Both the position numbers and the translations under genes were made by a program. Below, in pieces: positions 34,691 to 46,932 of a DNA stretch of 64,000 nucleotides. The DNA lies in the NCBI GenBank assembly GCA_949825065.1, contig OX463849.1, positions 6,076,001-6,140,000 on the forward strand, read 5' to 3'. The DNA is from Odontocerum albicorne. Its lineage: Eukaryota > Arthropoda > Insecta > Trichoptera > Odontoceridae. The notes beneath the pieces are model-generated. The model was not told the origin of the DNA and searched no databases. It saw nothing but the letters and a program-made list of their open reading frames with translations. Positions within the stretch are counted from its first letter, which is position 1, and each line of letters opens with the position of its first letter.

Positions 34691-35222
34691 AGAAAAATTT
34701 CGTTTTTTGTGCCTCATATGATAAAAACTAAGAAGTGTTTTTCGCTTATTTTTTTCTTAAGAATTTCATTTTTTCCATTGATACGTCAGAAAAACCACAC
34801 CAAGATAACCCCCTCCCTTGTCATCTTCTTTCTATCCCATCTGGAATTTTCATTTCTATGAGATACCGCCGTACACTCTCTGGATCAGCTACAGACACCA
34901 TTATAATTTTTCAGGGCATGAAATTTTAATGAGATACGCATAAGCTAGTGCTTCAGTTCTTAACTGAAAACATACTTTTTACATTGCAATATTAAAATAT
35001 TTAAAGAACATAAAATTTGTAAGAGACGCCCACTTGTAAGTTGAGATAAGAGTGGAGTGATGTTTTGAATTTGAAGTAACAAGAAATATTACGAATATAA
35101 AATAAAAAACACGGTTGCTTTGTTTTATTTTACTTTCAAATGGAATAAAACAAAGTAAACTCTTATTAATTATGGAGTTCCAAAAAGTGACGCCTGAGTT
35201 ATCTGAACAACTAAGAAATATT
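34691..35222. other. No feature seen
   Basis: AT-rich spacer. Confidence 0.5.
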
Positions 35223-35357
35223 GTACGGCACAGTAACGCAGCAGATCCGGCTCGAAGGGCCACTTTGTACAGCACAGTGATACAGCAGATCCTGCTCGAA
35301 GGACCACTTTGTACGGCACAGTAATGAAGCAGATCCGGCTCGAAAGACCACTTTGTA
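35223..35357 (+). repeat. Minisatellite, 44-bp unit, 3 copies
   Basis: The unit is GTACGGCACAGTAACGCAGC followed by AGATCCGGCTCGAAGGGCCA and CTTT. The copies differ at a few positions. Confidence 0.88.
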
Positions 35358-36635
35358 CATCACCTTACAAATAATGTAGAATAGGTTGTTGGCTGCCGCT
35401 CGATATTCGGAGATTTCTGCTCACTTTATGCTTTTTCGGTGAAAAGTAGCAAGGTAAAAAGATTCTTATTTAGCAGATAAAAGTTGGTCGTATGTAAAAG
35501 ACAGTAGACTGGAGTGAACTGAGAATGTATTTTTCATGGTTTCGCTCCTTATGTGCGCTCGTAAGCGCCTATTTTCGCCCTTGCATACCGTCATGACTTG
35601 CGAGATATTACGTATCTCACACGTTTTTGCATGCATGGGCTGGCCAACTTTTGATACTAGCTCTTGCAAAGGCCGCGTATAAGGAACATTTAATTACGGT
35701 CGGTGCGCAGCTAGTACATCAAACAAACATCAAAATATAAAACAAGAAAATACACATATTTTAGGTGACGCATACGTCCAATACAAATATTATGTGTGAA
35801 ACAAGAAGCAAATTTGGTTGGGCATAGTGAATATTGGCCCCAACATTAGGAAATGCCAGTAAGGGGAATGAAAGAAAGATAAATTCTGTAGAAATTATAA
35901 CGTTATGTAGAATGTGTGAAAAAAACAATGGGGTGGGAAGGAATGTGGATTGAAATTAAATGCAGTGCTTAGGAATAAAATTTATGAAAAATTTACTTAA
36001 ATAATAAATATAAGCTGTAAAAAAGATACGAAACGTTTAAAAAGATTAAGAAAAACGTGATCTTATCAAAATCTTAAAGAAAGAAGAGTGAAAACCTTTT
36101 AATAATATAAGAAAGTATGGTTCGATAGGTGTATGAGTATGTTATAAACGTTGAGAAAGTTGTTAATCAGTGCCTTAAACACTAGAGAGCTTTATTATGC
36201 TACAAAAAGTTAACGTTCGTTGTTGATGATTTCTTAGGAAGATAAACTTTCCAAAGATAAAAATAAGGAAGTGTGAATTTTTAGACTTGTGCAATTAAGC
36301 AAAGTGTAAATATATCGAAGAGGAAAAAATAATTGCGTGGAAATTATAGCCTGAAGTAAATTCTGCAATATTTACGCGCCATCCATTAACCGAAGACTAT
36401 ATTTCCAGACGGTAATTCTTATTTCTTAGCACAATATTTATGCCTTTAAATATGCGTTTCTGAACAGACGAGTCGCGATAAAGAGAGAGTTCTTCTTTTC
36501 ATATAGCCATACTCTAATTCAAATATAATTTTTGAAAATTATAAAATATTTCGGCTTTAATTTGTGAAACGTCTTTTAAAGAACCCCATAATTTTTGTCT
36601 TGTGTCACCTTGACTTTTTTGAGCCGCTGTAATCC
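35358..36635. other. No feature seen
   Basis: AT-rich. Frames are short and unrecognised. Confidence 0.5.
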
Positions 36636-36639
36636 CGGA

Positions 36640-37010
36640 CGGCACCACTTCGAGTCTTTTATCGACAGAAAATCATGGTAACTTTTCAAATTTCATGTCC
36701 CGATGCAATCAACTTATTTATTTATTTTTCTTTCCCATTGCGTTGCGTTCAAAATGCATTGCAACATTTAACACGTCGTTCGAAGAGTTTTGGCATCCAT
36801 CATGCGCTTATCCTATTTATGCCAAAATGATCGTGCGGAATTCAACACATTGCTGTTTTAAAAAGTCCACACTTTACGTATGTTTTTTTTTAAATTTCAG
36901 TTTAACCATTCAAACGTATTCATCACGGCGTACATCTTTCGATACTTCTACACTTAAATATATCTTTATACAGTTGGTGATGCGAAAACCACACCATCGG
37001 ATGAGAAAAA
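36640..37010 (-). mobile_element. Dispersed repeat, probable RTE-type LINE relic (family b)
   Basis: The sequence parallels 40200-40645 over its length (CAACACATTGCTGTTTTAAA against GCAACATTCAAAGCACTGTG; AAAGTCCACAC, CATTCAAACGTATTCATCAC). In the better copy, the minus strand gives a family b carboxy end. A further piece lies at 37620-37720. Confidence 0.45.
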
Positions 37011-37239
37011 GGGAATAGGTACTCACGGGTGTTGAAGACGGGAGGCGGATGTCACGGCGGTTGATAATTTATTTGCACTGGTTCTTCGTTGATGAAGCGT
37101 ATTGGTTGTTATTGGTCCTCTTGAGGTGTCACCATGATTATGGTCTGTGCACAAGTAAACGGGTCGACGGGAATATGTTCGTCGCGTTAAAATCGTTATA
37201 CCGCGACAATACTATATTTTAGAATAGGTGAGAACAATA

Positions 37240-37480
37240 TTAAATGACTTGCGAGAATAACAACACATCGCGCGACGAGGCCGGGAGCGACGACAGAGCG
37301 GCCCAACATGACGGGGCCGGCAGCGACAACAGAGCGGCCCAACATCGGGACGATATTTCACGTCACGCTCCGGCGTGAACAACAGTGATATAAGGTTTAT
37401 CAAGTGTTTTGCCACGTGGTTTATATAATACTGCCGATATTTCGAAAACATTGCAGTTTTCATCTTCAAGACTTGTTCAA
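37240..37480 (-). mobile_element. PLE-like 3' region with hammerhead-like helix
   Basis: On the minus strand, (C)TTGAAGA (37470-37463), one T, GAAAAC (37461-37456) paired with GTTTTC (37449-37444) around a TGCAAT loop, then GAAA (37443-37440) and TATCGGCAGT. The same layout as at 15040 but with the first box starting with T and no ACCGGT. Next to it lie two direct repeats of GACAGAGCGGCCCAACAT (~37290-37350). The GGTTTATATAATACTGCCGA stretch is typical of worn PLE 3' ends. Confidence 0.45.
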
Positions 37481-38155
37481 AGTTCACTTGACCTGCAAAA
37501 TGCACTACGAACAAGCTATAAAATGAATACTTATTCAAAACGTCGGCATCATAAGCCAAATAACGCGGTAAAACATTCCGAAAAACCTTTTTCAACTGAA
37601 ACGAAGAACCACGAGAGCCTCAAAATATATATTGTAATACAGCTCTTTCGGGTTATCTCACTTTTAATTCTTCCTTGTTTTAACCTTTCATTTAATTGTT
37701 CTTAATACAGTTTAAGTAATTTCTGTAGTATGCTATCATGAAGACGGCCTCTCTTAAGATGTTGACTTCCATTTAGCCTTCCAATTTTAGAGATTCTCCT
37801 GGGGGATGACTACTAGCAGGTATTTCATATATAACCACTTAGGGAACCCTTATGATATCCACATTTTCCACATGACATTGCCAGTGTCTATTTCGTCTTT
37901 ACTAGCACACTTTCTGCCGCTTTTTATTTTTGCCTAGTCGATAGGAAAATATTGCTACCTGACAATAAGCTTTGCCAAATAATTATACAATGAAGTATTG
38001 AAACAAATAAATTGGAATGAAATAGCATAAAAATTCATAAGTTTTTTTCTATTCCATGAAACTTTAAGAATTTGGAAATCATATTATAGAAATAAATCGT
38101 AACCTCAAAAAAAGGGTTTAGAAACAGAAAAATTTAACGTCACAATCAATTTTTG
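37481..38155. other. Mostly unassigned
   Basis: Contains a family b LINE scrap at 37620-37720 and, at ~37930-38015, a degenerate SINE tail (CTACCTGACAATAAGC, then AACAAATAAA). Nothing else recognised. Confidence 0.4.
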
Positions 38156-38159
38156 AGAA

Positions 38160-38600
38160 TACTCCTCATCAAGACCTATGTATGGAGTATCTTGATGTAC
38201 GGCTGTGAGACATGGTGCCTATCCGAAAGAGATAGATGAAGACTAGAGGCTTTTGAGATGGGGTCCTATAGAAGACTATTAGGAATTTCCTGGAGAGACC
38301 GCATCTCAAATGAAGAGGTTCTCCAACGAATCGAAGGAGGAAGGCACCTGCTCAGGATCCTGTCCGAAAGGCGTGCAAGATGGATCGGTCATATAATACG
38401 ACAAGAGGGCCTCTTGCATGCCATAATGGAGGGTATGACCGAGGGGACAAACTCTAGGGGACGCCCACGCCGAGAGTACCTGGAGGACCTGTTGGTGGAC
38501 GTGCGCTGCTCAACATATACATATTTAAAAAGAGCCGCACAGGACAGCGGGAAATGGAGGAGAAGAGTTGAAATTGCTGCAAACCAGTCTTAGGACTGCA
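38160..38600 (+). mobile_element. LINE C-terminal fragment, family g
   Basis: KTYVWSILMYGCETWCLSER, then a stop, then the frame 38258-38593: SYRRLLGISWRDRISNEEVL, ERRARWIGHIIRQEGLLHAI, RGRPRREYLEDLLVDVRC and a WRRRVEIAANQS terminus. This is the usual end of a LINE reverse transcriptase reading frame. It is 5'-truncated. Confidence 0.75.
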
Positions 38601-39830
38601 ACCACGGAGAGAGAGAATCAATTTTTAAACATCAAATAGACTTAATGTCAAAATAAATAATCAAACAATACAAAAAAATCCCTTGCCATAGAAAAAAATG
38701 ATCAAAAGAACACATAAACTTCCAATTTAACGTTATATCAACTGGGCAATAAATAAGTGCGAGTATTTGTCTTGTATACACCGAAATCAAAATAAATTAA
38801 TAAATTAAATTTAAACGGAGTTAAATAATTCCGCCTAAATAGATCCTCGAGACATAAACGTCTCGCTCGAATTAATGTAATAATATAATAGAATAACAAA
38901 GTAATCATTATAACATATTCCAATGTTGCTTTTAGTTATCTTTACACTAACAATCAGTTTACCAAGTATCTCGAGTACTTGGGGAAGGATATGTGTAGAT
39001 TTCACAAGTCTGGATATTTCTACAGTCGAACAATGAACAATAGACGAGATATGTTCAAGACACCGATAAATTACGTTCGTTATACATTTTTTTACATAAT
39101 ACGTAGTGAACTTAAAAAGTTTCTGACCCAAGAACATAAAAAAGGTGATATAATTAAATAAGAAACATATTTTTTTAGTTTTGTTACCCTGTATATCATT
39201 ATATTTTTTAACTCTTCCTTCCCTGTGATGTGTAACTAGTACACATTGCTTCTAAAAACTTTAATATCTCTATAAATATAATAAATACTGGGTTCAGATT
39301 TTAGGTATTCCTCAGTAATACATTTACGCATTGAATGAAAAAAATAATATTAATAATAATTAGCACTTATAAGTTACATCAAAGATATTTCGTGAAAATC
39401 GGGAATAAATTCAACAATACAATCAAACGTGTGCCAGTGTGTGACGTAGGTATATTCATTCTAAAATACCGCTATGGGTGAGGAAGTGACGCTATTCACG
39501 TCTCACTCTCACTTTACTTCGGTATATGGGAACGCAAGAGATAGAATCTCAGTTAACTCGCTTCAGAAGTTTGCGATCTTTCGTTTGAGGTGGTCACTTC
39601 GCCCGTTTTGTGAACGTCGGCCGATGTGTTTTTTTCATGTTTTCAGCAATTAAATTTCAATTATTATCATTTTTAATTTCAAATTTAATCAATTTAAGCG
39701 ATTGGCTATGAATATTCTGATTTTTCCGATTTTAAATCGCTCAATTTTACATGTGTATTGAATACCATAGACAGCACCGAAACGGGCGGAATTTTTTAGC
39801 ACAGGAAGGGAAAGGTGTAAAACGATTAAT
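38601..39830. other. No feature seen
   Basis: AT-rich spacer. Confidence 0.5.
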
Positions 39831-39834
39831 TGAA

Positions 39835-40191
39835 TTAAGTTTTGTTTTCAACATGGTACAACACTACAGATATCACTTTTAATTTTTTTCTACGGGATTC
39901 GGATTTAAGTTTTGAAAATATTATATACAAGGGGCCAAGTCTGGACTGGGTGGATGATTCAATTATTGGATTCAAGCCTTTGCAGCAAAAGAGGTGTACA
40001 CTGGCACGTTGTCGGATAGCAATTTCACGCTTTGTGACAACTTCCTCGGCGTTTGTATTTATGATATCCTTTAATTTGTACATTAATGACGAATAATATT
40101 CACCAGTTACCGTAATGTTGGTCTCTTTTAAATAAATAAGTACAATACCAATAAACATTTGGCCTTTTTTTTCCTTTTTGTTTTGTATCAC
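39835..40191 (-). pseudogene. Old mariner-type transposase relic
   Basis: The 118-codon minus frame aligns by eye with the second half of mariner transposases: ETNITVTGEYYSSLMYKLKD for the TGxYYxxLLxxL block, RQRASVH where HDNAxxH is expected, and RLGPLYIIFSKLKSESRRKK where SPDLAPSDYYLFxxLK is expected. Both catalytic aspartates visible in this part are lost. No terminal repeats were located. Confidence 0.5.
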
Positions 40192-40199
40192 TGACTTTT

Positions 40200-40645
40200 T
40201 TTAGCTTCGGTTATTCTGGACAGCGCAACACCGAGTACCTTTTCGACAAAGAATCAAAGTATACATACCACCAAATTTTAAAACACAAAGTTATTGATTC
40301 ATTTTTCTTCCCCTTCATTCCTGTTGCACTGGATTAAAAATTCATTAAAACTTTCAACACATCGTTGCTTTTGGACAGTACTTAAAATTTATACATCATA
40401 TGCTCACCGTATTCACGCCAAGATGAATTCGTGCAACATTCAAAGCACTGTGGTTTTGGAAGTCCACACATGGTTTCCATTTCTTTTGATTGCAGTTTTA
40501 CAATTCAAATTCATTTATCACGATATATACCTTTTGATACTTCCACCATCAAACATATGTTCATACAGCTCCTTCAGGTTATCTCACTTTTGACCTTTCC
40601 TTCTTTGAATATTTCATTGAATTGTTCTAAATAAAGTTTTCTTAA
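40200..40645 (-). mobile_element. RTE-type LINE relic, family b
   Basis: From 40645 backwards the minus strand gives FNEIFKEGKVKSEI and, after a shift, SCMNICLMVEVSKGIYRDK, the family b carboxy block. Related to 36640-37010. Confidence 0.5.
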
Positions 40646-40744
40646 CCATCATTTATCATGCTTTCAAATCACCAAGTATTATAAAACAATTATTTTATCA
40701 CAATCACAATGATTCATTAGTTTTTTCTCAGCAGTTAAGTGATC

Positions 40745-41265
40745 ATCGTTCTTCTTCTTCCTAGTGTCATGCCAGGTTCTCTCAACGGTGACTATCACCT
40801 GAGACTAAGGATCTTTCTCCCCGGCAGCCTGAAAAAGATCCCCAACGCTCCTTATACCAGTCCAATCACGTATATGGCGGAGCCAGGAGATTTGTCTCCT
40901 GCCAACACCTCTTCGACCCCCTATTTTGCCTTGGATGATCAGGTGCAGTAATTTGTACTTTGCTCCTCTAAGTACATGGCCCAAATAGGACATATTTCGA
41001 ATTTTAATATACGTCAGCAGCTCACTATCAAATTTAGCTCTTTGAAGAACCCTTATGCTGCTGACCATATCCGTCCAGGGTATCCGTAGCTTTCTCCGGT
41101 GTATTCACATTTCGAATGCTTCCAGTCGGTTCATACTACCAACTTTGTGGGTCCATGATTCCACTCCATATAATAACACTGACCAAACGTAGCATTCGAC
41201 TAACCGTTGTCGAAGTTTCAAGTTTAGATTATCATCGCAGAACTCGCCCAGAAGATGCCCATTAA
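40745..41265 (-). mobile_element. 5'-truncated LINE, family c, copy
   Basis: The minus frame 40805-41068 reads RVLQRAKFDSELLTYIKIRN, YLGHVLRGAKYKLLHLIIQG and GRRGVGRRQISWLRHIRDW. Upstream shifted pieces continue to TCGCAGAAC at ~41260. (GAA)n tail at 40752-40762. Confidence 0.85.
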
Positions 41266-41864
41266 CATATCCAAATTAATGATGTGAACATCTTGAAGAG
41301 TAAATCATGTAATTTTAACACCCAAAAATTAAGCCTTCGCGTAATACTGCCACATGAGTACAGTATTTTACCCGAAGACTTAATTTAAGGGTGGGAAAAC
41401 TTTGTAACAGAAAACAATACTTTCACAAAGTCAATGCGAGTCTTGTTACCAGACAAGTTATTGAACCTGATTGGACCCGTAATTCTCGGGCAAAATATAG
41501 GTATTTGCCCAATCAGTTCACGGAGATTATCACAATGACGATGTCGAAGATAAACGTAATTTTTAGTTTCTTAAATAATAAATTATAGTATATGGGTTGA
41601 TAATTCCTGAAGTAACTCTATTTTATCGATTTAGAGAAATTTAAACAGAACTATTGAATTCTGTTCCACAAATTTTTCACATTAACCGATTTCTCTCCAA
41701 GAGCGTTCTCAAAATGATAATTAAGCAAATGTGGTGCATTTATTAATGTCCTTCAAAACTAGTGGTTAGCAAGATTTTTTCTGTTTTTTTAATCTCTCCA
41801 GCGCACGTGATGGTTAAAATTTAAATTAAACTGTGGACTTATGAAAATATTACATCTTTCTTCT
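41266..41864. other. No feature seen
   Basis: Spacer between two family c LINE copies; no supportable frame. Confidence 0.5.
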
Positions 41865-42365
41865 CCCCAGTGTCATGTCAGGTCTCTCCAACGTTGAATA
41901 TCACCTGATAGTAGACATCTTTGTTCCCGGCAGCCCGAAAAATATCTCCAACGCCCTTTATGCAAGTCTAATCATGTATATTGCGGAGCCAGGACATTTG
42001 CCTCCTGCCAACACCTCTTCGGCCTTCTATTTTGCCTTGGATGATCAGGCGCAGTGATTTGTACTTTGCTCCTCTAAGTACATGACCCAAGTAGGACACC
42101 TTTTGGATTTTTATATAAGTCAGCAACTCTCTGTCAATTTTGGCTCTTTGAGGAACCCTTGTGTTGCTGACCATATCCGTCCAGGCTATCCGTAGCATTC
42201 TCCGGTGCATCCACATTTCGAATGCTTCCAGTCGGTTCATACTACCAACTTTGAGGGTTCATGATCCCACGCCATACAATAACACTGACCAAACGTAGCA
42301 TTTGACAAACCGTTGTCGAAGTTTCAAGTTTAGATTATCATCGCAGAATACGCTTTTCATTTTAT
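41865..42365 (-). mobile_element. 5'-truncated LINE, family c, copy
   Basis: The minus frame 41968-42240 reads NRLEAFEMWMHRRMLRIAWT, YLGHVLRGAKYKSLRLIIQG and KIEGRRGVGRRQMSWLRNI. Sequence continues upstream to TTTCATTTTATTAAAAATAA at ~42375. It is close to the neighbouring copy at 40745 in sequence and in truncation point. Confidence 0.85.
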
Positions 42366-42379
42366 TAAAAATAATAAAA

Positions 42380-43370
42380 TGAAATCATTGAAAACTGTAT
42401 TTAGATTCAAGAACATTTCAATTTTAAAGGAGTAATGTTATGGTAATCTAAATAGCCTACGTATAAAGCTAATAGTTGGCTTCGTCTGTTCCCAATATGG
42501 ACAATTTTGAAGTCTGTACTATTGTTAACACGCAAAAATAATAAGTTGGGTCAAAAGCCAGAATCCTTTAAGAACCACTGACCAAGACCGACTCACTCGG
42601 TAAATTCAGCTTCTCATAAAAGTTTAACGACTCGCCTTGGTGCGTTCCACGTTACGTCACGCGTAGATCCAGCCCTTAGCGAAGGGTAATTTATTAGGGT
42701 AGTATTCTCAAAATACGGGGGTGGATGTTTTGATCACAGACCAGAGTATTATTCAAATGGTCGCCACCCTGTTCGCATGTTCTATTCATGATTGGTGGCA
42801 GGCCGCGTGTGTGCGACATTGAAATATTAACACTGGTGTGCACGTGAGACTAGGTACACTCCACATGCCTTGTCGTAATGCCGGCATCCGTTTCGTATTG
42901 CCGCATGGATTATGGAAGGTAACATCTTTATGGCCAACCGGATAATCTTTCTTACATTTGTTGCTCCGAAATTTTCCTGTGAAACAAGAGGTTTTATTGT
43001 ACCTTTAGTGTAGACAGATTCGAGTGTTTACTTATTTTCTTTGCTTCTTACACTTTCTGGTAGCATGAATTATGGGTTGATTATTTCTGGAATAAAAATA
43101 AAAAAAAACACTTTAAATTATATAGTAACATAGACGATAAGAAATAATAAAATAAACGTGATGGATTGAGGTCTTGGAGGTAGATGTTCTGTATCCCATG
43201 GACCGCAAAGTGCATCAACATCTACGAGTATATCGTCCAAAATCGAAGATCAACAAAATACCTTAGATAACATGCAGAAAAATAATCCGAATACACTTCA
43301 AATATGTTGCTAGAAAGAGTTATAAAAAATTTGGACAGTTCAGGATATCACATTGGCGGATCTAATAAAG
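42380..43370. other. No feature seen
   Basis: No recognisable frame. Less AT-rich around 42600-42900 but without a gene that I can support. Confidence 0.45.
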
Positions 43371-43372
43371 TA

Positions 43373-44648
43373 AAAGGTTTTTCAAATTGAGCGGTTTTTC
43401 TAATTCAATTTTTTTTATTCTTGAATAAAACACAATTTCTTTTATTTTCAAAAGTTCACCTCTCGCAGCTCCACAGATGTCCATTATTTTGTCCAAATTT
43501 TCGATGACATTTTGGCATAATTGCGGTTCTAGCTCGCCATTCACGCGAATAACTTCATCCTTCAGCTCAGATATTGATTGGGGGTCATTATTATAGACCT
43601 AGTTTTTCACGTAACCCCAGAGAAAATAGTCCAACGGTGTCGGATCACATGATCTTGGTGACCAATTAACATCACCGTTTCCGGAGATTATAATACATAA
43701 AATAATTCTCAATTTGAACGCGTTATTGTATTGTATACGACTCCATTTTTATAAATGTCTTACATTACATTCCCACGGCGGAGCTTTTCAGAGAGTATCA
43801 GGTCCTGAACATAGCCAATTTGCATCTCAAATCCATTCTCTGGCACTACCATCGAGAGGAGGGGAAGATGCAGACTCAGCAGACACACATGACACGCATG
43901 GCAACTAATGAAATGTTCACCATCCCTAGAGTTAAAACCTCTTTTGCCCAAAGGCAATATGCTTATTTGGCTCTCATTACATACAATGGCGTGCCGACTT
44001 CAATAAAGGTAAAGGTAGGAAAACCATTTAGACAGTCGATCGGAGCGTGGTTGTTATTGCGACAGGATTTTGAGTACTTGGGCTTTCAGGATGACTGACG
44101 TGTGGAAAAGATTTGTGTGGGCTTGTGAATGTGGGTTTCTTCTTGTTGTTTAAAATTTTGTTGTTTTTTTGTTCCTGTATGTTTTTATTCTTATGATTGT
44201 GTGCGGTATATTATGGGATGAATATTTTTGGTCTTTCTGGAGTGATGATGTGTGAGGAGTTTAATTTTGCATAATGTTTCCAGTTGTAATTGAGTGTCAC
44301 TGTTTGTCAGGTTGATGAGAACGTGTAACGGGGTTTTGTTTTTGTGTAATCAAAAATCGGAAAGAAGTATCGATTTATTTTTTCATGCTAAATATCCTCA
44401 GTGAGATACAGGCAAAAGCCTAGTTTACTGGGGATACGACAAATGAAAGGCAACAAACCCAGATCCATTAAAATTGTATGTCCGAATTAAATTACCTGTT
44501 GTTTTTTTTCACAAATTATCTTTATTTCTTGTCATGTGTAATAATCAATAAATTACACTTCTCAAATGTCACAAGACCCAGGCAAGTTCGTGACGCCATC
44601 TGTGTTTTATCCTAGAATTTAAAAAACCACTCAATTTGAAAAACCCTT
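43373..44648 (-). mobile_element. Tc1/mariner-like DNA transposon A, with nested insert
   Basis: TA at both ends (43371-43372, 44649-44650). Terminal inverted repeats resemble AAGGGTCTTTCAAATTGAGC. The minus strand carries the end of an IS630-type transposase: SGNGDVNWSPRSCDPTPLDY and FLWGYVKN, then DPQSISELKDEVIRVNGELE and QNVIENLDKIMDICGAARGE. The element is broken by stops. A separate ~490-bp repeat (44069-44555) sits inside it. Confidence 0.75.
44069..44555 (+). mobile_element. Dispersed repeat, probable LINE 3' end
   Basis: Nearly the reverse complement of 52311-52790, from TTTTGAGTACTTGGGCTTTC to CTTGTCATGTGTAATAAT. Ends in a (TAA)n-like tail. Located inside transposon A: the uninterrupted order is kept in transposon B. 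Confidence 0.8.
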
Positions 44649-44650
44649 TA

Positions 44651-45090
44651 TGGTCCTCTTTAAGCGTTGCATTCAACATAGATCGGGAGAAAAAAATAAC
44701 ACTTTTATGTGTAATTCGATGGCTAGTGTTACTTTCTTGATATTTAGATTCGATGTTTAATATCGTAATACTACCGACAAAATAGTATAACGTCATCGTC
44801 TCCTTGTGTTTAGTATTGGTTACGTGGATGTAGGAAAATACAACAACTTTATACTAAATCGAATGACATTTGTTGGGTTTGTCGTTGTTGAATTTAGATT
44901 TTGTTTTCGTTACATTACAGGCACTTGACTTTTCTAATCTTATTTTAATGCTCGTTTCCTTTTGGTGATGTAATGTGGATTACGGAAGAAAACAAGATCA
45001 TTCAGATAATCTATTTTACGTTTGGTGCACTGGAGTTCTTCTGTTAAGTAAAAAGTTTCCTTGTCCTTTTATTATTAGTATTATGTTATA
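44651..45090. other. No feature seen
   Basis: AT-rich spacer. Confidence 0.5.
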
Positions 45091-45094
45091 TACT

Positions 45095-45270
45095 TTACAA
45101 CTTGATAGATTTATCAACAAGTGGTTATATTTTCCAGCCAACCAAATCAGTCTTAAGTGATAACTAGATTGGAATCCTTTTTTTAAATCTTGATACTAGC
45201 GGAAATTCAACCCACAACCTCCGGTTTAGAAGACAGGTTTTTCACGTACTATCCCATGGAGGTCGTTTGT
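45095..45270 (-). mobile_element. tRNA-derived SINE, 3'-eroded
   Basis: The minus strand starts CGACCTCCATGGGATAGT, then CCGGAGGTTGTGGGTTGAAT, the box B region found in the SINE at 52800-53042, and continues with TCAAGATTTAAAAAAAGGA. Confidence 0.65.
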
Positions 45271-45689
45271 ATTTCTATGTGGAATAGATATGACAGCTCA
45301 GTTCGACAGAGATTTCATGTTATGAAACAAGTATTTCATATTTTATATGTCTAGAATATATTTCATATTTCTGTTTAAAATAAGCCCCTATATTTTGTTT
45401 TTGATACAGAAGGCTTTATTCTTATCTTTTAAATTAAGGGTTGCTTTTATGTATACAGAAGGTACATTGCCAACAAAAATGTTCAGAAAATTGATAGCTC
45501 TTTCTACATTTCTGGTTATCTTTTGTTGTGAAAGGGAGATTGTAGAAAAAGTATATTGCTGATAAACAAGGTCTTTAAAACGTCCGATGTTGTTAAATAA
45601 TATGTTTCCTTTCAGCACTTGACAAAAAAACAGGTTGTGTAATGTTATGTTTAAAAATTTGTAAAATAATGAAATTTAAGGTCTAAAAA

Positions 45690-46390
45690 TAAATGTTGAT
45701 AGAAAAGTGTGAAAGGAAAAAGAAATGCGAGAAATAAAAGATTGGAGCTAGTTAAGGAATTCTGCTATTTAGATAGTATTTTCTCAGACTATGGAAGAAT
45801 TAAGAGGGATATCGAATGGCGTGTAGTGACAGGAAAGAAAGTTAATGGGGCACTAAAAAGTGCATACTCGAACCGGACATTGGCCAAATCTGATAAGGTG
45901 ATAGTCCACGATAGTATTTTGGCACCATTTTTGATATATATGAGTGAAACGTAAACGCGGAAAACACTGAGAGGAGCCGAATAGATGCTGTAGAAATGTA
46001 TGGATTGAGAACGATACATGGAATAACTTTATATGATAGAATATGTAGTGAAGTGATAAAGGATGAATGAGAACTTAACCCTGATGTGTTAAGTAAGGTG
46101 GAAAAGAATATGTTGAGATGGTTTTGTCATGTGGAACGGGTGAATGAAGAAAGACTTACAAAACATCGTAGTGCGAATGTGAGAAGGTGTGTGAGAGGAA
46201 GACCAATGTAGGACGGTATGGCTGGTTCAAGTGAAGATGAAGGATGAAATAGTAGAAAGTCGGAGAAATCGTAGAAGCTATATGAGAAGGTGTAAGTAGA
46301 GGTAAAGGATGTTTGTCGATATAAGAAAGTATAGTATTCTGTGTTCTACTCACCTCAACAGGGAAATGGCGGGATTGTATGTATGTGTAT
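45690..46390 (+). mobile_element. RTE-type LINE relic, family b (longest)
   Basis: Frame 45709-45954: KRLELVKEFCYLDSIFSDYG, RDIEWRVVTGKKVNGALKSA, KSDKVIVHDSILAPFLIYMS. Shifted pieces then give LRWFCHVERVNEERLTKH and RRCVRGRPM, ending in GGCGGGATTGTATGTATGTG. This order is that of an RTE-type reverse transcriptase end, after the catalytic box. Confidence 0.6.
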
Positions 46391-46511
46391 ATTTAAAATT
46401 AATAATAACATAAATTTCAATCATTAATAATATTAACCAACCGGATCGAATGGTTTGTCGAACAAAACTGTCTTTTGCTTTCATACCAGTTTGAATTTCG
46501 GAAGTCTAAAG

Positions 46512-46816
46512 TAGTGATCTCCAAACTTTTTTGACCGCGTACCCTTATGACGAAAATAATCATAAATTGTAACCCCTAATTATATATATATTGTGTGAAA
46601 CATATGAAACGTACTCTCTTTATAAAATAATTGAGGAACCGTCGTATATGATCGGAAGTGATCGTGAACCTACTTCTTGCAGTAAGCGCTATTTTTGAAT
46701 TTTGTTTTTCTGTTATAATTTTGTGCGCGCGAGAGGATATAAAGTATTTTGAAGAGAAACGTGGCGTACACCCTAGAATTTTCTGCGTACCCCTCGGGGT
46801 ACGCGTACCCCACTTG
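46512..46816. mobile_element. Non-autonomous hAT element (305 bp)
   Basis: The 8-mer GTCTAAAG lies on both sides (46504-46511, 46817-46824). The left end TAGTGATCTCCAAACTTTTT and a right end with GGGGTACGCGTACCCCACTT resemble worn hAT termini. No coding capacity. Removing the element and one 8-mer restores the reverse transcriptase reading around it, which confirms the boundaries. Confidence 0.85.
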
Positions 46817-46932
46817 GTCTAAAGCATGTGTGGATAATTTGTCTATTTTGAAAACTGATATAAGAATTTTATTTTTTATAAAGGAATACACTATTGCGGC
46901 ATTCATAGATATCAGAGTTGCCTATGATAATA

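Noticed and set aside
37212..37595. 127-codon minus-strand frame with cysteine/arginine-rich end
   Set aside because: The cysteine-rich part comes from a short direct repeat (GACAGAGCGGCCCAACAT), and the rest overlaps a PLE-like 3' end.
43714..44098. Plus-strand frames in transposon A and the matching ones at 47329-47665
   Set aside because: They are antisense to, or out of frame with, a broken transposase and are conserved only because the DNA is a shared transposon.
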